Part shown: positions 10,406 through 20,743 of the stretch, piece after piece
Layout: every line of letters begins with the position of its first letter
Position numbering within the stretch: the first letter of the stretch is position 1
Source: Sporodiniella umbellata
Taxonomy: Eukaryota > Mucoromycota > Mucoromycetes > Mucorales > Rhizopodaceae
DNA: 27,758 bases
Assembly (NCBI GenBank): GCA_025677835.1
Contig: JAIXMR010000171.1
Span: 1-27,758, forward strand
Direction of reading: 5' to 3'
Notes under the pieces: generated by a model
What the model saw: only the letters and a program-made list of their open reading frames with translations
Told to the model about the DNA's origin: nothing
Database searches by the model: none
Program-made: the position numbers and the translations under genes

Positions 10406-12126
10406 TTAAGAAGATGGGTGATAATAAAAGGCCAAAGCGACAATAGCATATACAGCCTAATTATACAGGTTAACTATTGTTATATTCCTTTTTGGCGTGT
10501 CCACTTACCAAAAGCAAAGCACCTTCAAGCCAGTTTGATTTACCATCAGCAAGAAGGTAGTTTACAATCAACACACTAGCAAACAAAACAGTGGTTTCAA
10601 ACAACTCAAAGAAGAAGGTCATAGGAACATCAATCACCCATCCGGTTAACACAAGCAAAGGGGAGACCAAGAGACCGATTTGAAGAGATGAAGAAACAGC
10701 GATACCAATACACAGGTTCATCTTATTTTTCAAAGCAAAAGTAATAGAGCTTACATGTTCAGCAGCACTATAGAAATAAATAGGTAAGCAGCCAAAAATA
10801 GAAAACCAACTGGAATAAACTTTTTTCACTTACTTTCCAACAATAGGCAAGATAATCAGACCGACAAAGGTTTCATTTAACCCCCAAGCTGCCACGACAC
10901 CTTCAATACTAGAAATACGTAGATTTTTAAGTACAAGAAGACACAGACAGTGTAAACTTACGCCCCCACAAGGTATTCTGCATGAATAGCAATGAAACCA
11001 GTAACAACTAACAAACTAAAATTTTGGATGCGTTAAAAAAAAGAGAAAGAAAGCCTGGTATTCGGTCAACTTACGCGCCGATAGCAAATCCAAGAGTAGT
11101 ACTGGGCTTTTCTTCTTCGTCGGCCTCATCCTCAAACTTTTAACCAGAAAAAAAAAAGAGTGTTAATCGTCTCTCCTTTTGCTTGCTTTTTTTTTTTTTT
11201 CTTACAAGTTCAGAATGAGTCTTGAGTTGGAAAACCAAATATAGAAAGTACACCAGCAATAAAATAACAGCGGTTCCATGACTCAAGTTGATAATTCCAG
11301 CATCGTAATTGGTTGTTTTAGCACCAGCAGCATTGAAAGCAGCGGGGATCAATAAAGAAAGAGTGGTTAATCCCAAAAGAGAGGTGGATGTCTGTGCAGC
11401 TAATATGAACTAAAATAAATCACCCCTATTCATACGCATACCCCCCCCTCCTCCTCTTTTCTATCTTACCGGTTTGATTGAAAGTTTGCTCAGAACGTCC
11501 CAAACCACCCAAGAAGAAACAACAACCAAGAACCTATACATACATGAGTATTTTTTTTTTAAAAAAAAAAGGGGGAAGTGTCGCACCAATAAAATATTAG
11601 ACAAGATGGAGCCCAAAATAGAAGCTATAGAAAATCTTTTATAAATTGGCTCACTCTCTAAAAAAAAGTACCTTGAACAACACGAATCAGCCCTTCCTTT
11701 AAGGCAATCATACCAAGGATCAGTTCTACTGCATTACCAAAAGTAGCGTTTAAAAGCTATTCCAAAAAAAAAAAAAAAAAAGGCTTAGTACAAAGCATTT
11801 CCGTTTCTTATCTTACAGAACCAACGACAGAACCAGATCGTAAAGCGATTTCCTCAGTGGCTAATAAGCTGGGTTATGAGTTCTATTGGACTGAGTTTTG
11901 TTTTTGTTTCTTTACCGAAACCAAGAAGTTTAGCAAGCGGGATGATGGCTATAAAGTTCAAAGAAAACACAACGCTATCCGAGGCATGGGAAAAGAACAA
12001 GGCGAAAGGTACAAACAAAAGAAAATAATTTACTTTAGAAGAATATACAAATGCTTTGAAAGACGATTTCAAAGTAGGCGCTTCTTCATTTTCTCCTCGA
12101 GGTAACAGATATTCACGTTCACTCAT
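10406..12126 (-). CDS. Vacuolar Ca2+/H+ antiporter (CAX/Vcx1 family)
   Basis: Predicted 378-aa membrane antiporter that moves cytosolic Ca2+ into the vacuole against H+. Eleven exons: 12126-11916, 11860-11817, 11756-11672, 11624-11587, 11533-11470, 11399-11206, 11136-11075, 11015-10962, 10908-10834, 10767-10509, 10456-10406; all phases close. The two CAX signature repeats are intact: [13 protein letters not shown] (core at 92-96) and LPIVGNAAEHVSS (275-280), each with the GN..E core that forms the ion site. About ten to eleven hydrophobic segments are visible, and the acidic loop EDEADEEE separates the two halves as in Vcx1. The second signature is created by splicing (IVGN from exons 9 and 10). 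Yeast Vcx1 is 411 aa, so the length is normal with a short N-terminus. No calmodulin or NCX domain is seen. The family is clear; vacuolar location is from homology. Confidence 0.95.
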
Positions 12127-12135
12127 ATTTTCTTG

Positions 12136-12157
12136 TTTTTTTTAAAAAAAAAAAAAA
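12136..12157 (-). promoter_or_regulatory. T/A switch tract just upstream of the exchanger ATG
   Basis: T8 followed by A14 on the plus strand (A and T swapped on the coding strand), ending 9 bases before the ATG at 12126. Poly(dA:dT) tracts often mark nucleosome-free promoters in fungi, but this one is so near the ATG that it probably lies in the 5' UTR or a 5' intron. A near twin lies at 7897-7917. Confidence 0.4.
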
Positions 12158-13613
12158 GAAAAAACGAAACAAGAAAAAAATAAAGTTTACTGCCTCTTTT
12201 CCCTCCCCAACCTTTCATTTCAGCCTCTCCCCGGTCGGAGACTGGATTATCTTTAAAAAGATGGGCACTGTTGTGTTACAACAAGTTAAAGTGAAAGAAT
12301 ACACGGGAGAGCCTTTTTGTTCTTATTCTTTCGAGATGTTATATACAGCTACAAAAGCATACATAAACATAAGATTAACCACAAAAAATTAGTGCCTTTT
12401 GTACATGCCAACAAAACAAGCCTTTTTTTTTTTGTTTCAAAAGTTAGGAGCACAGGGGAACACAGGTTTGGTGCATGTTTGTATCAAAAATGCTTATAAA
12501 GCTACTCTCCAATGTATTTAGAAAAAAAAAAAGAGAGATCTGTTTATTCATACAAACACACTCGTATATAGCACTGGCTTGTCTGTCTGCTTTGAGAGTA
12601 TGTATATCTCTAGCCAATGATTCGTGCGCTCTTCGGTATTGGTTACTAATATTAAGGACAAAAGCGACCCAAAGGCTCGACATTAGTTCTTGTAGACAAT
12701 AAACAATGGACATCGTCTATTCAGTGATTATGAAGCAGGAAAATGAAAAAATATATCCGTGCGATATGTAGGCTGTTGATCTTAGTGAATCTTAATGTTA
12801 CACGAGAAACATGGCTAGCCTTATGCTGTTTGGTCAACTTGGCATAACATTATAAAAAAACTATGGAAACAAATTGTTACAAACTGCTACTATATATATA
12901 TATATCGATTTTTACTCATAATAGAACATTTAGTAACTCTTCATTGATCTCCAAAAGGTAAGTTTATCGCTTTTGAGATTATTAAGCAACCACGCTTTGT
13001 CAAGGTAGAAAACTCTAGTCACCCAAGATTCCGTTTACATTATCCTGGCTAAATTACCCTCACCAAAGCCTTTTTTTTTTCTTTTTTTTTTTTTCTTTTA
13101 GCATTTGGAGAATACAGCCTTTTAAACTTATGTTTATAAAATCAAAGGGTTAGAGGACAATAAGAACATTCGAATAAACACAGCGATCAACTTTGATAGG
13201 GTGATTTACTTTTTGTAAAAAGCAGTGCTGTTTTTTAGTATAAATATTGCGACGTTTACATTTGTAAAATGCATAAAAAAAAGTAGCAAATTACTCTGTA
13301 TATTAAATTGCAACTAAAAAAAAATAATAAAGTCTTTAAGCACCCCACTACAAAAAAAAAAAAAAAAAAGTAGTAGCATTTTCCTGTTGAGAAAATTGCT
13401 CAAGCGCAGAAAAGCTACCGAGGTTGACTCGTAATACAAGAACCTTGGTCGTAACACCCCCAAGACTGTTTAACACTAAACATGGATAAAGCCTAGTTTT
13501 GTACACTCCTCAGTCGACTTTTTTTTGTGTATTAAAAAACCTAACTATGGTTTGATTGTTCAATAGCACGTTTCTGTTCTTGAGAACCTTATAGGACTCT
13601 AATTTGAAAGACC

Positions 13614-13634
13614 AAAAAAAAAAAAAAAAAAAAA
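13614..13634. repeat. A21 homopolymer
   Basis: An uninterrupted run of 21 A on the plus strand inside the proposed transposase relic. Confidence 0.9.
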
Positions 13635-13770
13635 GAGTAAACCGCTTAAGATTCAACCGCGACTATCAAGCGATACAATGCACTCCAGTATTTTAAATAT
13701 GCAAACGTCTACATTCTTTGAACCAAAGCAACAGAGCAGCGTTTCATAACTCAGAAAAGGCTGATTGAGG

Positions 13771-13802
13771 AAAAAAAAAAAAGAGAGAGAGAGAGAGAGA
13801 GG
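13771..13802. repeat. A12 plus (GA)10 microsatellite
   Basis: An A tract followed by about ten GA units on the plus strand, inside the proposed transposase relic. It reads in frame as Ser/Leu and Phe repeats on the minus strand. Confidence 0.9.
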
Positions 13803-15794
13803 AAAGAAACTCCATAGTCTAATGATTGCCAGTCTCCCACCTTTGCCTTATTACGACGGATTTGATTTGCAGTGCTCACAACTTCTTTTTTTGTAGAAAT
13901 GGTATTGTTTCTGGTACCACCAATACGGCAGATACCTTTTTGATTAATTCATAAGAAATAGCAAGAGTAATAAGTCATATATAGGGAGGAGTTTCGTCTA
14001 TCTTCCATCCCACTTGAAGCTACTTCATTTTGACTGCTTCAAATCTAAGAAATGTAATCTATCCAAGATTAAGCTACTTGAATTTCTTTTTGTGTCTACT
14101 ACACAGAAGAAAATGTACCGGAAAAAAAAATAAAGACTTTTGAAATCTGTTGAAATGTCAACGGAAATGAGCCTGCTCTTGTTTCCTCAAATAGAATCCG
14201 TAACGATCCTTTAGAATACAAAAGGTATCCAGATTCCACCTAGTAGAAAAATACACGCAAAGAAGAAAAAATTTGTTGTACTTGTTACCAAGCCATCCTT
14301 GAATGAGGCATTTTATTCAAAAGAAAAAAAAAATGGCGTCTTGTCGCAACACCAAAGTGGGTTTTTCAATACCAAGAAAAGCGTCTTTGCATTTATGACG
14401 TCACAGAGTGTGTCAAGTGTACAAATGCGCATATTTGATGACGCAATTTTAAAAATTTCCAAAATAATGTAATCATCTTGATTGAAAGTAGTACGGTCAT
14501 TAAAAAAGTGCATTTAAGATTTTTGCTTCGAACAATACAGCATCCATTTTTTAGATCCAAGACTTGAAAAACAATCAAAAGTTACTAGACCGATTCAACT
14601 ATAGAAACAAACTTTTGAATAAACTCTGGAACTCTTTATTTGCTTAGTTTTCGAATGTAAACGATATAACTGAGGATTGTTATGAAAGTAGACAAATAAA
14701 GTCTTTTTTTGTTTTTGGTTGTCAGAACACAGAGTCTTTCTATCATTGTTCTTTAAGATTTTTTTCTATTGTTTCCGTTCTTTCAACAAAGTCTGGGCTG
14801 TCTAGGTCTATTTTCGGCTCCATTTGCCTATTTAAATAGCCTGCGGACTTCTTCAAAATACGAGAGCCAACCTCCTCAGTTTCAATCTATTGCTCTCATC
14901 GAAAACATTCCCTTGGCCATCCTCAAAAGCAATTTCTCCCTACAAAGAACACATGCTGTCGAAGAAGGTACAAATGCAACTTGATCTGTTAAAAGTGTGC
15001 TGATTTGAAGTCATAAGCACTGTATTAACACAGGGCAAGTCTGACTAGTCAAAGTAAAAAACACAATCTAGATTTGCTTTGCTATCTTGGAAAAAAAAAA
15101 ACGACACATCCAGAATGTTGATCTAAATACTGAAATTGTTTCTTTCGGTGGGGAAGCGTGTATTTGCGTTCCTAAGGGCTCTGTTTCGGTGTGCTTTTTG
15201 TTAAAAAAAAAAAAACTAAACCAATCGTCTTATTGACGTTTATCAGACATAATTACTCAATTTGGAACCAGTGACCAAACTAGGCGATTGTTCCAAAACT
15301 ACTGTCCACCCATTTGCTTTTTGTTTTTGAATGAAAAAAATGGCTTATGTTTAATGGTATACGCGCCTTAATATGTTTTTTTTTACCTTAATGATGGTTG
15401 CATCCTTCACATACATATATGCATCTTTAGATAGAAAGTGTTGTGAACGTGTTGTACAGATGTCTTTACTCCTTGGTGTTTCATCGCCTCTTATTATCTA
15501 TTTTCAAAAACGATCGGATACATCCTTTGCTTTTCTGTTTTGTTATCCAGGCCATATTCTATCTAAAGCTATTTTTAGTTACTCCATATACCAGTAATAA
15601 GATAATACTTATACAGAAAGCGACCTCTTGTCGACTAGGGTTTTGATAAAATAATGCAAGACAAAGGCAATCAGAATAGGAACTTGACAATAAGGCATTC
15701 TCATCTGCATAAACCGTTTAGGCTCTTGCCTTTGCATTTTTTTTTTAATAGTTTTTTTTTTTTTAGAAACTATTTGTTTTTCTATAAACACATT

Positions 15795-16476
15795 ATGTCA
15801 GATTCATTCAAAGATCTTTTGGAAATAATCTTGCTACAAGAAGAAAAATGTCAATTTGACTCGTTTACATCCCAACATGCGTTGGACATAGGCCTTTTAC
15901 TGATTGAAAATGTGAAGCCGTTTAACAAACCAGTGGTGATTGATATAGTTTTGAATGGACATCAACTCTTTCATTATTCTATGCAGGGAACAACACAAGA
16001 CAATGAAGAATGGGTTCGACGTAAAAAGTAAACTCAAAATAAAAAAAAAACGTAGGGAGGGAAACTGCCTGACAGTATCTATTTTAGCAACGTCGTGAAC
16101 CGTTTTCATCACTCCAGCTACTATATAGGTCGACGTTTATGTGGTCTAGGAAAAACACTAGAAGAAAAACATTACGTAAAATGAAAAGAGCGTCTTTCTC
16201 TTTGTATACAAAGAAAGTGTAAACCACATTATAGATCAGTGAAAAAGACTACTCTACGCATGGCGGCGCCTTTCCTTTGACCATCAGGAATGTAGGCGTT
16301 GTAGGAACAATTACTGTATCGGGCCTTACACAACAAGTTAGTCACAAACAAGTTTTGGATTGTCTGTTTATTTGTTGACACTAATTTCTTTTTCTAAAAA
16401 AAAAAAAAACAAAAAAAAGGATGATCATGACGTGGTAGCCAACACAGTCCAAGAGTTTTTGGCTTTTAACCAATAA
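15795..16476 (+). CDS. UPF0303 / HbpS-GlcG-like family protein (yeast YBR137W type)
   Basis: Predicted 159-aa cytosolic protein of the UPF0303 group within the heme-degrading HbpS-like fold. Exons: 15795-16027, 16088-16175, 16235-16336, 16420-16476; phases 2, 0 and 0. The recognisable core is complete: FDSFTSQHALDIGLLL, PVVIDIVLNGHQLFHYSM with the typical NGxQLFHY, GTTQDNEEWVRRK spliced to NNVVNRFHHSSYYIGRR, then HGGAFPLTIRNVGVVGTITV and the terminal DDHDVVANTVQEFL. In yeast the homologue is a ribosome-associated, stress-linked protein; bacterial relatives bind heme or act with GlcDEF. The biochemical activity here is not readable. Intron 3 has an unusual purine-rich acceptor (a run of A before AG). 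The gene converges on the mitochondrial carrier with only 136 bases between stops, and its stop lies inside an AATAAA word. Confidence 0.93.
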
Positions 16477-16612
16477 ATGCTCTAGTAGACTGATATAATA
16501 AATAGCTGCTCTAAATTACATTATGTAAAAAAGAAAAAGGGAGGAGAAAAAAAGAAAGGAAGGGGGGAATAAACAAGAAGAGCTAAAAGGGAAAACCAAA
16601 GGAACCTTTGAT

Positions 16613-18121
16613 TTAAAGAACAGCCTCTTCAAAGTTCCTTTTCGTTAAAGAAGGCGTTGATTGAAGTGAACTTACGGCCCATGTGTAGGCTCCAAATGTA
16701 GCTGCATTAGAAGGAAAAGCTCTTAATATAGTGGGTGTAAGACCTCGGAAAAATATTCTCCATCCTTCTTCATAGTAAGAGTGCTTTACACAGTCCATAA
16801 ACCCTTTGTATCGGTGGGGCTCGGATTGGATTCGTGTTTTCACCACATCTTTTTGTTATACGGTGTTAGAAACCTTTTCTGCCTTTTGTTATTATTCTTA
16901 CCTGCAAAATAAGTAGAACACCAAGCGATAATCCCAGCTACACCGCCTGCCAAAATGACACTAGGGCCAGACAATTCTTGGTTACCGCTTTGTTTGTTTA
17001 GATGGCGTGTGATTATTTCATAAGTAACGAAATAAGGACCAAAGCTTAACTCTCTCATCATGGTAGGTGCCATTCCTTTATAACAGTATCTCAAACCGCC
17101 TGTTTGATACATTTTCCGTAGACAGTCAAATGGACCTTTGACAGCTACGTTACTTGTAGTTTGATTTTGTAATTGAACTTTAGCTAATTCCATAGGGCAA
17201 GTGGCAAAACTAATCTATTTTTCAGTCGACTGTTTTTTTGGTACATAAAAAAAAAATTTTTTTTCTGAGTGAGGGGTTTACCTAGAAACAATGCCAGAAC
17301 CCATACCAGCTAAGAATACGTGTTGAAGTGGTGCATCCTGTTTTGATTCGTCATAAGTGATTCCGTTCAAATTAGCTTGATATTGCATAATAAAAGTATA
17401 AGAGCCAAAAACAATAGCGTTTACAGCACCAACACCAAACTAAAAAAAAGTTAGTATTAATAACAAAGCTGTGAATACAAAAAGGTATCCTTACTGCAGG
17501 AGAAGCCTATAGAAAGAGAAGGATTAGTTCTACATCACAACTGCCGGAGTAATTTTATGTGTTACCATGCCCTTATAGAGACCAATGAACTACGGTAGGA
17601 AATGAATGTTACTTTTGCCGATCGAAAGAAAAACATGATGGCATTTTTACGTTGTTTCATTTACCTTTTCTTGCTTGATTGTGCTTAGAAAACAATTGAT
17701 TGTGCCTTTGTATCTCGAGGCCAATTCTCTGGACTGTAATCTGACTTTGACTAAAATACGTTGACGTTAGCATGCTTTGTGTAAAGCTACGGATTCCGGG
17801 AATAAAACCTGTGTCTAAAAAAAAAGTCAATATTTTTTCTCACATCAAAATAAGGTTAAATAGATTTTAATATAGCAATAATTACCAAAAGGATGTCCCA
17901 CAGCAAGACCAGCCAGTCCTATGGGATTCCGCAAAAAAAAAAAAAATGTTTGTTTAGTGGATTGAAGCAACAATAAGAAAAAACCAACCTCCAACGAGAC
18001 CTGCCATCACACTGTTTAATGTGTTCATGTTTGGCTTTTCGGCTATTTTCAATCAATTATTCAAATACAATCCAAAAAAAGAAAAAAAAAGCCCCTTACG
18101 AAGTTCGTCAACGTCTAACAT
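16613..18121 (-). CDS. Mitochondrial carrier family (SLC25) transporter, carnitine/basic amino acid-like clade
   Basis: Predicted 312-aa inner-membrane carrier. Ten exons: 18121-18100, 18042-17989, 17918-17886, 17814-17809 (6 nt), 17750-17665, 17589-17566 (24 nt), 17506-17495 (12 nt), 17439-17282, 17209-16902, 16848-16613. All nine introns are GT-AG and phases close. The three carrier repeats show HPFDTVKVRLQ (the D and T come from the 6-nt exon), CPMELAKVQLQ and YFADVVKTRIQ; in the third, Phe replaces the signature proline. Other landmarks are FIGLYKGM, YCYKGMAPTMMRE and FFRGLTPTILRAFPSNAA. The last motif and ELSFGPYF resemble the carnitine/ornithine/SLC25A29-45-48 group, so substrates may be acylcarnitine or basic amino acids; this is inference. 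The end is taken unspliced, although a GTAAGT at 16675 invites an alternative. The length is typical for the family. Confidence 0.92.
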
Positions 18122-18628
18122 TATGTATAAATTAGGAAGAGTGAGAAAAAAATTTAAAGGAGAAAGAAATATGTAGAAATGAACGATTTCCCACGATGCG
18201 CTTTATATAGTTTTTTTATTCTGTGATATTGCAAGACATGAATAACAAAGGAGTTTGGATTCCAAACGCATATTCTCCCACTCCGTCCATTGATCCAAGA
18301 AACATGGGAAAAGTTTATTGTAGGCTTGTGTAGGCAAAATAAAGCTACACCTCTTCCAAGATTCTATACAAAAATACAGCGAATTCAAAAATATCCTTGG
18401 AATACTTGAGCTTTTTGATAAATTCGAAATCTTATCTCTAACAGGTTTAGCTGCTTTAGGGCCTATGATCTCATCCAAAACCAGCTTCACGTGTGTCTGA
18501 TCTCACTTTCTCAGCTACTTTTTTCTGCTTTTGAATGGGATAGCCTATAAAAGCTCTAAGCAATGTACCCTGGGGTCAATCTAGAAGACCACCTGGCGCC
18601 TTCAAGCATTTTACAAATACCCAAGCCT

Positions 18629-18653
18629 CCCCCCCCCTCTCTCTCTCTCTCTT
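18629..18653. repeat. C9(CT)8 microsatellite
   Basis: Nine C followed by about eight CT units on the plus strand, in the gene-poor stretch upstream of the carrier gene. Confidence 0.9.
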
Positions 18654-19386
18654 TCTCTCTATGCGTATTTTGCAGTCAACGGATTCATTTCAAATCATGA
18701 CATGCGTCTACTTATGTAAAAATCTATGCCGAGATATAAACCCATACATTTACTTATGATTTATCCGAATATATTCGCTTTTTATCTACAAGGTTTGTTT
18801 TTCTTAATTCGTACCACTTGTAAATGATTTTTGGATATTTCTTTTTGGGATAGCTTAAAAAAAAAAAAACTACGTCAAGCCAAACAAAAATGACACATTG
18901 GCTTCTCTCAATAGAGTTTCCTGCTTCTGACCAAGCATTCTTTAATAATGTTACATCAACACCAGATCGATAAGCCGTCCGCTATAACTTGACATGTTTT
19001 TGATTTATAAGGTATTCCAGTTGCCCTTTGCTCTTACCTTACGATTTTATGGAGCAATTGACAAATGATTTTTTTTTTCAAGGTACAATACTATTTCTTG
19101 ATCCCTTTGATAGCATGTTCGACTGTATACAGACAAGTCACTATGGCTCATTAAGAGGAGAAAATGCGTAGTCCAGAGGGCTCATACTGGTAGAGGATTG
19201 TCGCTAAACACTTTTAGTAAAGAAGTGGCGCCATTCAAATCATGGCATCCTACACTGGCTATTTAAACTTTTCAATCCAGATTTCATGATCAAGTCTAAA
19301 CTGATAAAAGGCGGCAAACTAAGCCGATGCACGGAATTTAAAAGAGGGTGAATCGAGGTTTGAATTTGGAAGCAGAACATATTTAG

Positions 19387-19635
19387 TATTGCAGATACGA
19401 TGTTTGCCTGTTCTTTCTTGAAATTTCGAAAGAAGGTGACAGTCCAACCATTTCAATAGCGAAAATACTCTCCAAGGATTTGGACTTTGATGCATCAGAA
19501 TTTTTAAGTCTCATTGATCGCGTCGTACTCTGCAAATCCTTATACAAGCGGCAACCCTATTCTAGTAATAGTTGTAGTTTTAAGTACGACAGGCACCAAA
19601 TAGTGACTTTTTCTATGTCAGGCACATACCATGTA
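19387..19635 (+). pseudogene. Possible decayed coding segment, family unknown
   Basis: A stop-free plus-strand run of 83 codons with no start codon, preceded by an in-frame TAG. Its middle reads GDSPTISIAKILSKDLDFDA and then SEFLSLIDRVVLCKSLYKRQ, which has the amino-acid balance of real protein. After the stop the same strand stays partly open (AWVKEKKVHLVQ), and another run near 19700-19800 includes DYIQTISAVVVGCECQP. A run of this length is close to what chance gives at this base composition, so this is weak evidence. It may be an old transposon or gene fragment. Confidence 0.22.
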
Positions 19636-20743
19636 TAGGCCTGGGTAAAGGAAAAAAAAGTACACCTTGTACAGACAAAAAAAAAAATTGAGTGCTAATA
19701 AACAGAACAAGCACTTGGTTTACTGTATGATAGACTATATCCAAACAATTTCAGCTGTTGTAGTCGGTTGTGAATGTCAACCTAAAGAAATCAAGTGGAA
19801 GAATATAGATAATGTGTTGTGATAGCTCGATAGCATCGACTGAAAAAAAGCCTTGTCTTGAGATTCAAAAACATAGATCTAGACAACAACAGGTGAAAGC
19901 AAGAATCTTGACAACCACAGCAGCCCAATATACTATAACAACAATTTGCTTCACCCAAGACTCATCTCCAAAGAGCTTTTGAACTTAGTTTGGTACTAGA
20001 AAAAAACGATAGTGTACGTTTGGTACATTATATATAAACACTACCGCCCGTATATATAGTTTTAGTAGCTGTAAAAACTGGTTGCATTCACCAATGGGTA
20101 AGGCTTGATTACCACAAGGAGGCAGACATACTTTTAATAGCTTCATCCCTGGTGCCAATCTTTATCGCCTTTACGATCTCCGCTTAAACTTTGTCCCTAT
20201 CTTCTCTCAAGGCGCCTTTTTGCTCTTAAATTTAAACCAAATGAAGATCGTTTAGCTGCCTGCATACCGCTTGAACTTTTTTTTCTGTTTTTAAGATTTC
20301 TTAAAACGATATGTTGTTATGTTAAACTGGTCTATTAATCACGTGTAGATAAAAAGTAGTATTAAAAAGAACTGTATTTCACCAATACCAATAACATCTC
20401 CCATCCTTTTGTTTAATGAGTATATAAAGAATATCTTTGGAGATGCAGATCAGAAAGCACCCAGCAGTAGCTGTTTTACTGCCCAATTGAGAACAAGCTA
20501 CTTTAACAGATACAACACACTGACAAAAATGAAATTAAGCCAACTCACTCAGACTCTTAAGAAACGAAAAACGATCGGTCTCATGTTTTCCCAACATTTT
20601 GGTTCTTTAAAGAAAGAAAAAGAAAGGGCTAAAAAAAACCTTTAATAGGGCCTAGAACAATTCATTTGCCCGTGGACCATAAACACAAAAAAAAGCTTTT
20701 TGCTTTTTGCTTTTTGGTCATATAACCGCCCTGAATGCTTTAT

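Larger units (their letters stand above)
13360..14330 (-). pseudogene. Decayed piggyBac-like transposase (DDE_Tnp_1_7 type)
   Basis: Broken coding traces lie in the order and strand expected of a piggyBac-type transposase. At about 14241-14185, RWNLDTFCILKDRYGFYL resembles the family segment around the W-x-x-x-x-W-V-L-x-D-x-x-x-G-Y pattern. At about 13990-13915, YDLLLLLFLM, a one-base shift, then INQKGICRIGGTRNN resembles the DNFFTS...KGI...GT.R.NR region. At about 13830-13795, WQSLDYGVSFLSL fits the W.D...V..LST segment. At about 13696-13640, LKYWSALYRLIVAVES, then a stop, fits the KWW..LF..L.D...N.Y helix. Stops and shifts separate the blocks, and (GA)n and A21 tracts interrupt them. No inverted repeats or TTAA target sites were established. 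The match is from memory of the family pattern and could be wrong. Confidence 0.42.
12127..15794. other. 3.7-kb stretch without an intact gene
   Basis: The largest gap in the window. The left part (12127-13350) shows only homopolymers, a TA microsatellite (12890-12905) and scattered short open runs. The middle (about 13360-14330, minus strand) contains the decayed transposase listed separately. From 14330 to 15240 the minus strand keeps several short protein-like runs, for example one with IHASPPKETISVF near 15150, which may be more of the same element. The last 150 bases carry T-rich tracts leading to the gene at 15795. Confidence 0.5.
18122..20743. other. 2.6-kb gene-poor stretch between carrier and nucleoporin genes
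   Basis: No intact gene was found. A C9(CT)8 microsatellite lies at 18629-18653. A minus-strand open run at 18490-18203 and a plus-strand run at 20409-20645 start with GTG and TTG and have no recognised homology. Plus-strand runs around 18.9-20.0 kb look like eroded coding sequence, the longest at 19387-19635. The promoter of the carrier gene should lie just right of 18121, and the 3' end of the nucleoporin transcript (AATAAA overlapping its stop) just left of 20744. Confidence 0.5.

Noticed and set aside
14396..14403. Perfect TGACGTCA (CRE/ATF-type) palindrome
   Set aside because: It lies far from any intact gene and beside a decayed element; an 8-mer is expected by chance in a region this size often enough to ignore.
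18203..18490. 95-codon minus-strand frame
   Set aside because: It begins with GTG directly after an in-frame stop, has no compatible upstream exon and no recognised domain.
20409..20645. 78-codon plus-strand frame
   Set aside because: The start is TTG and the first ATG lies deep inside; no conserved motif.
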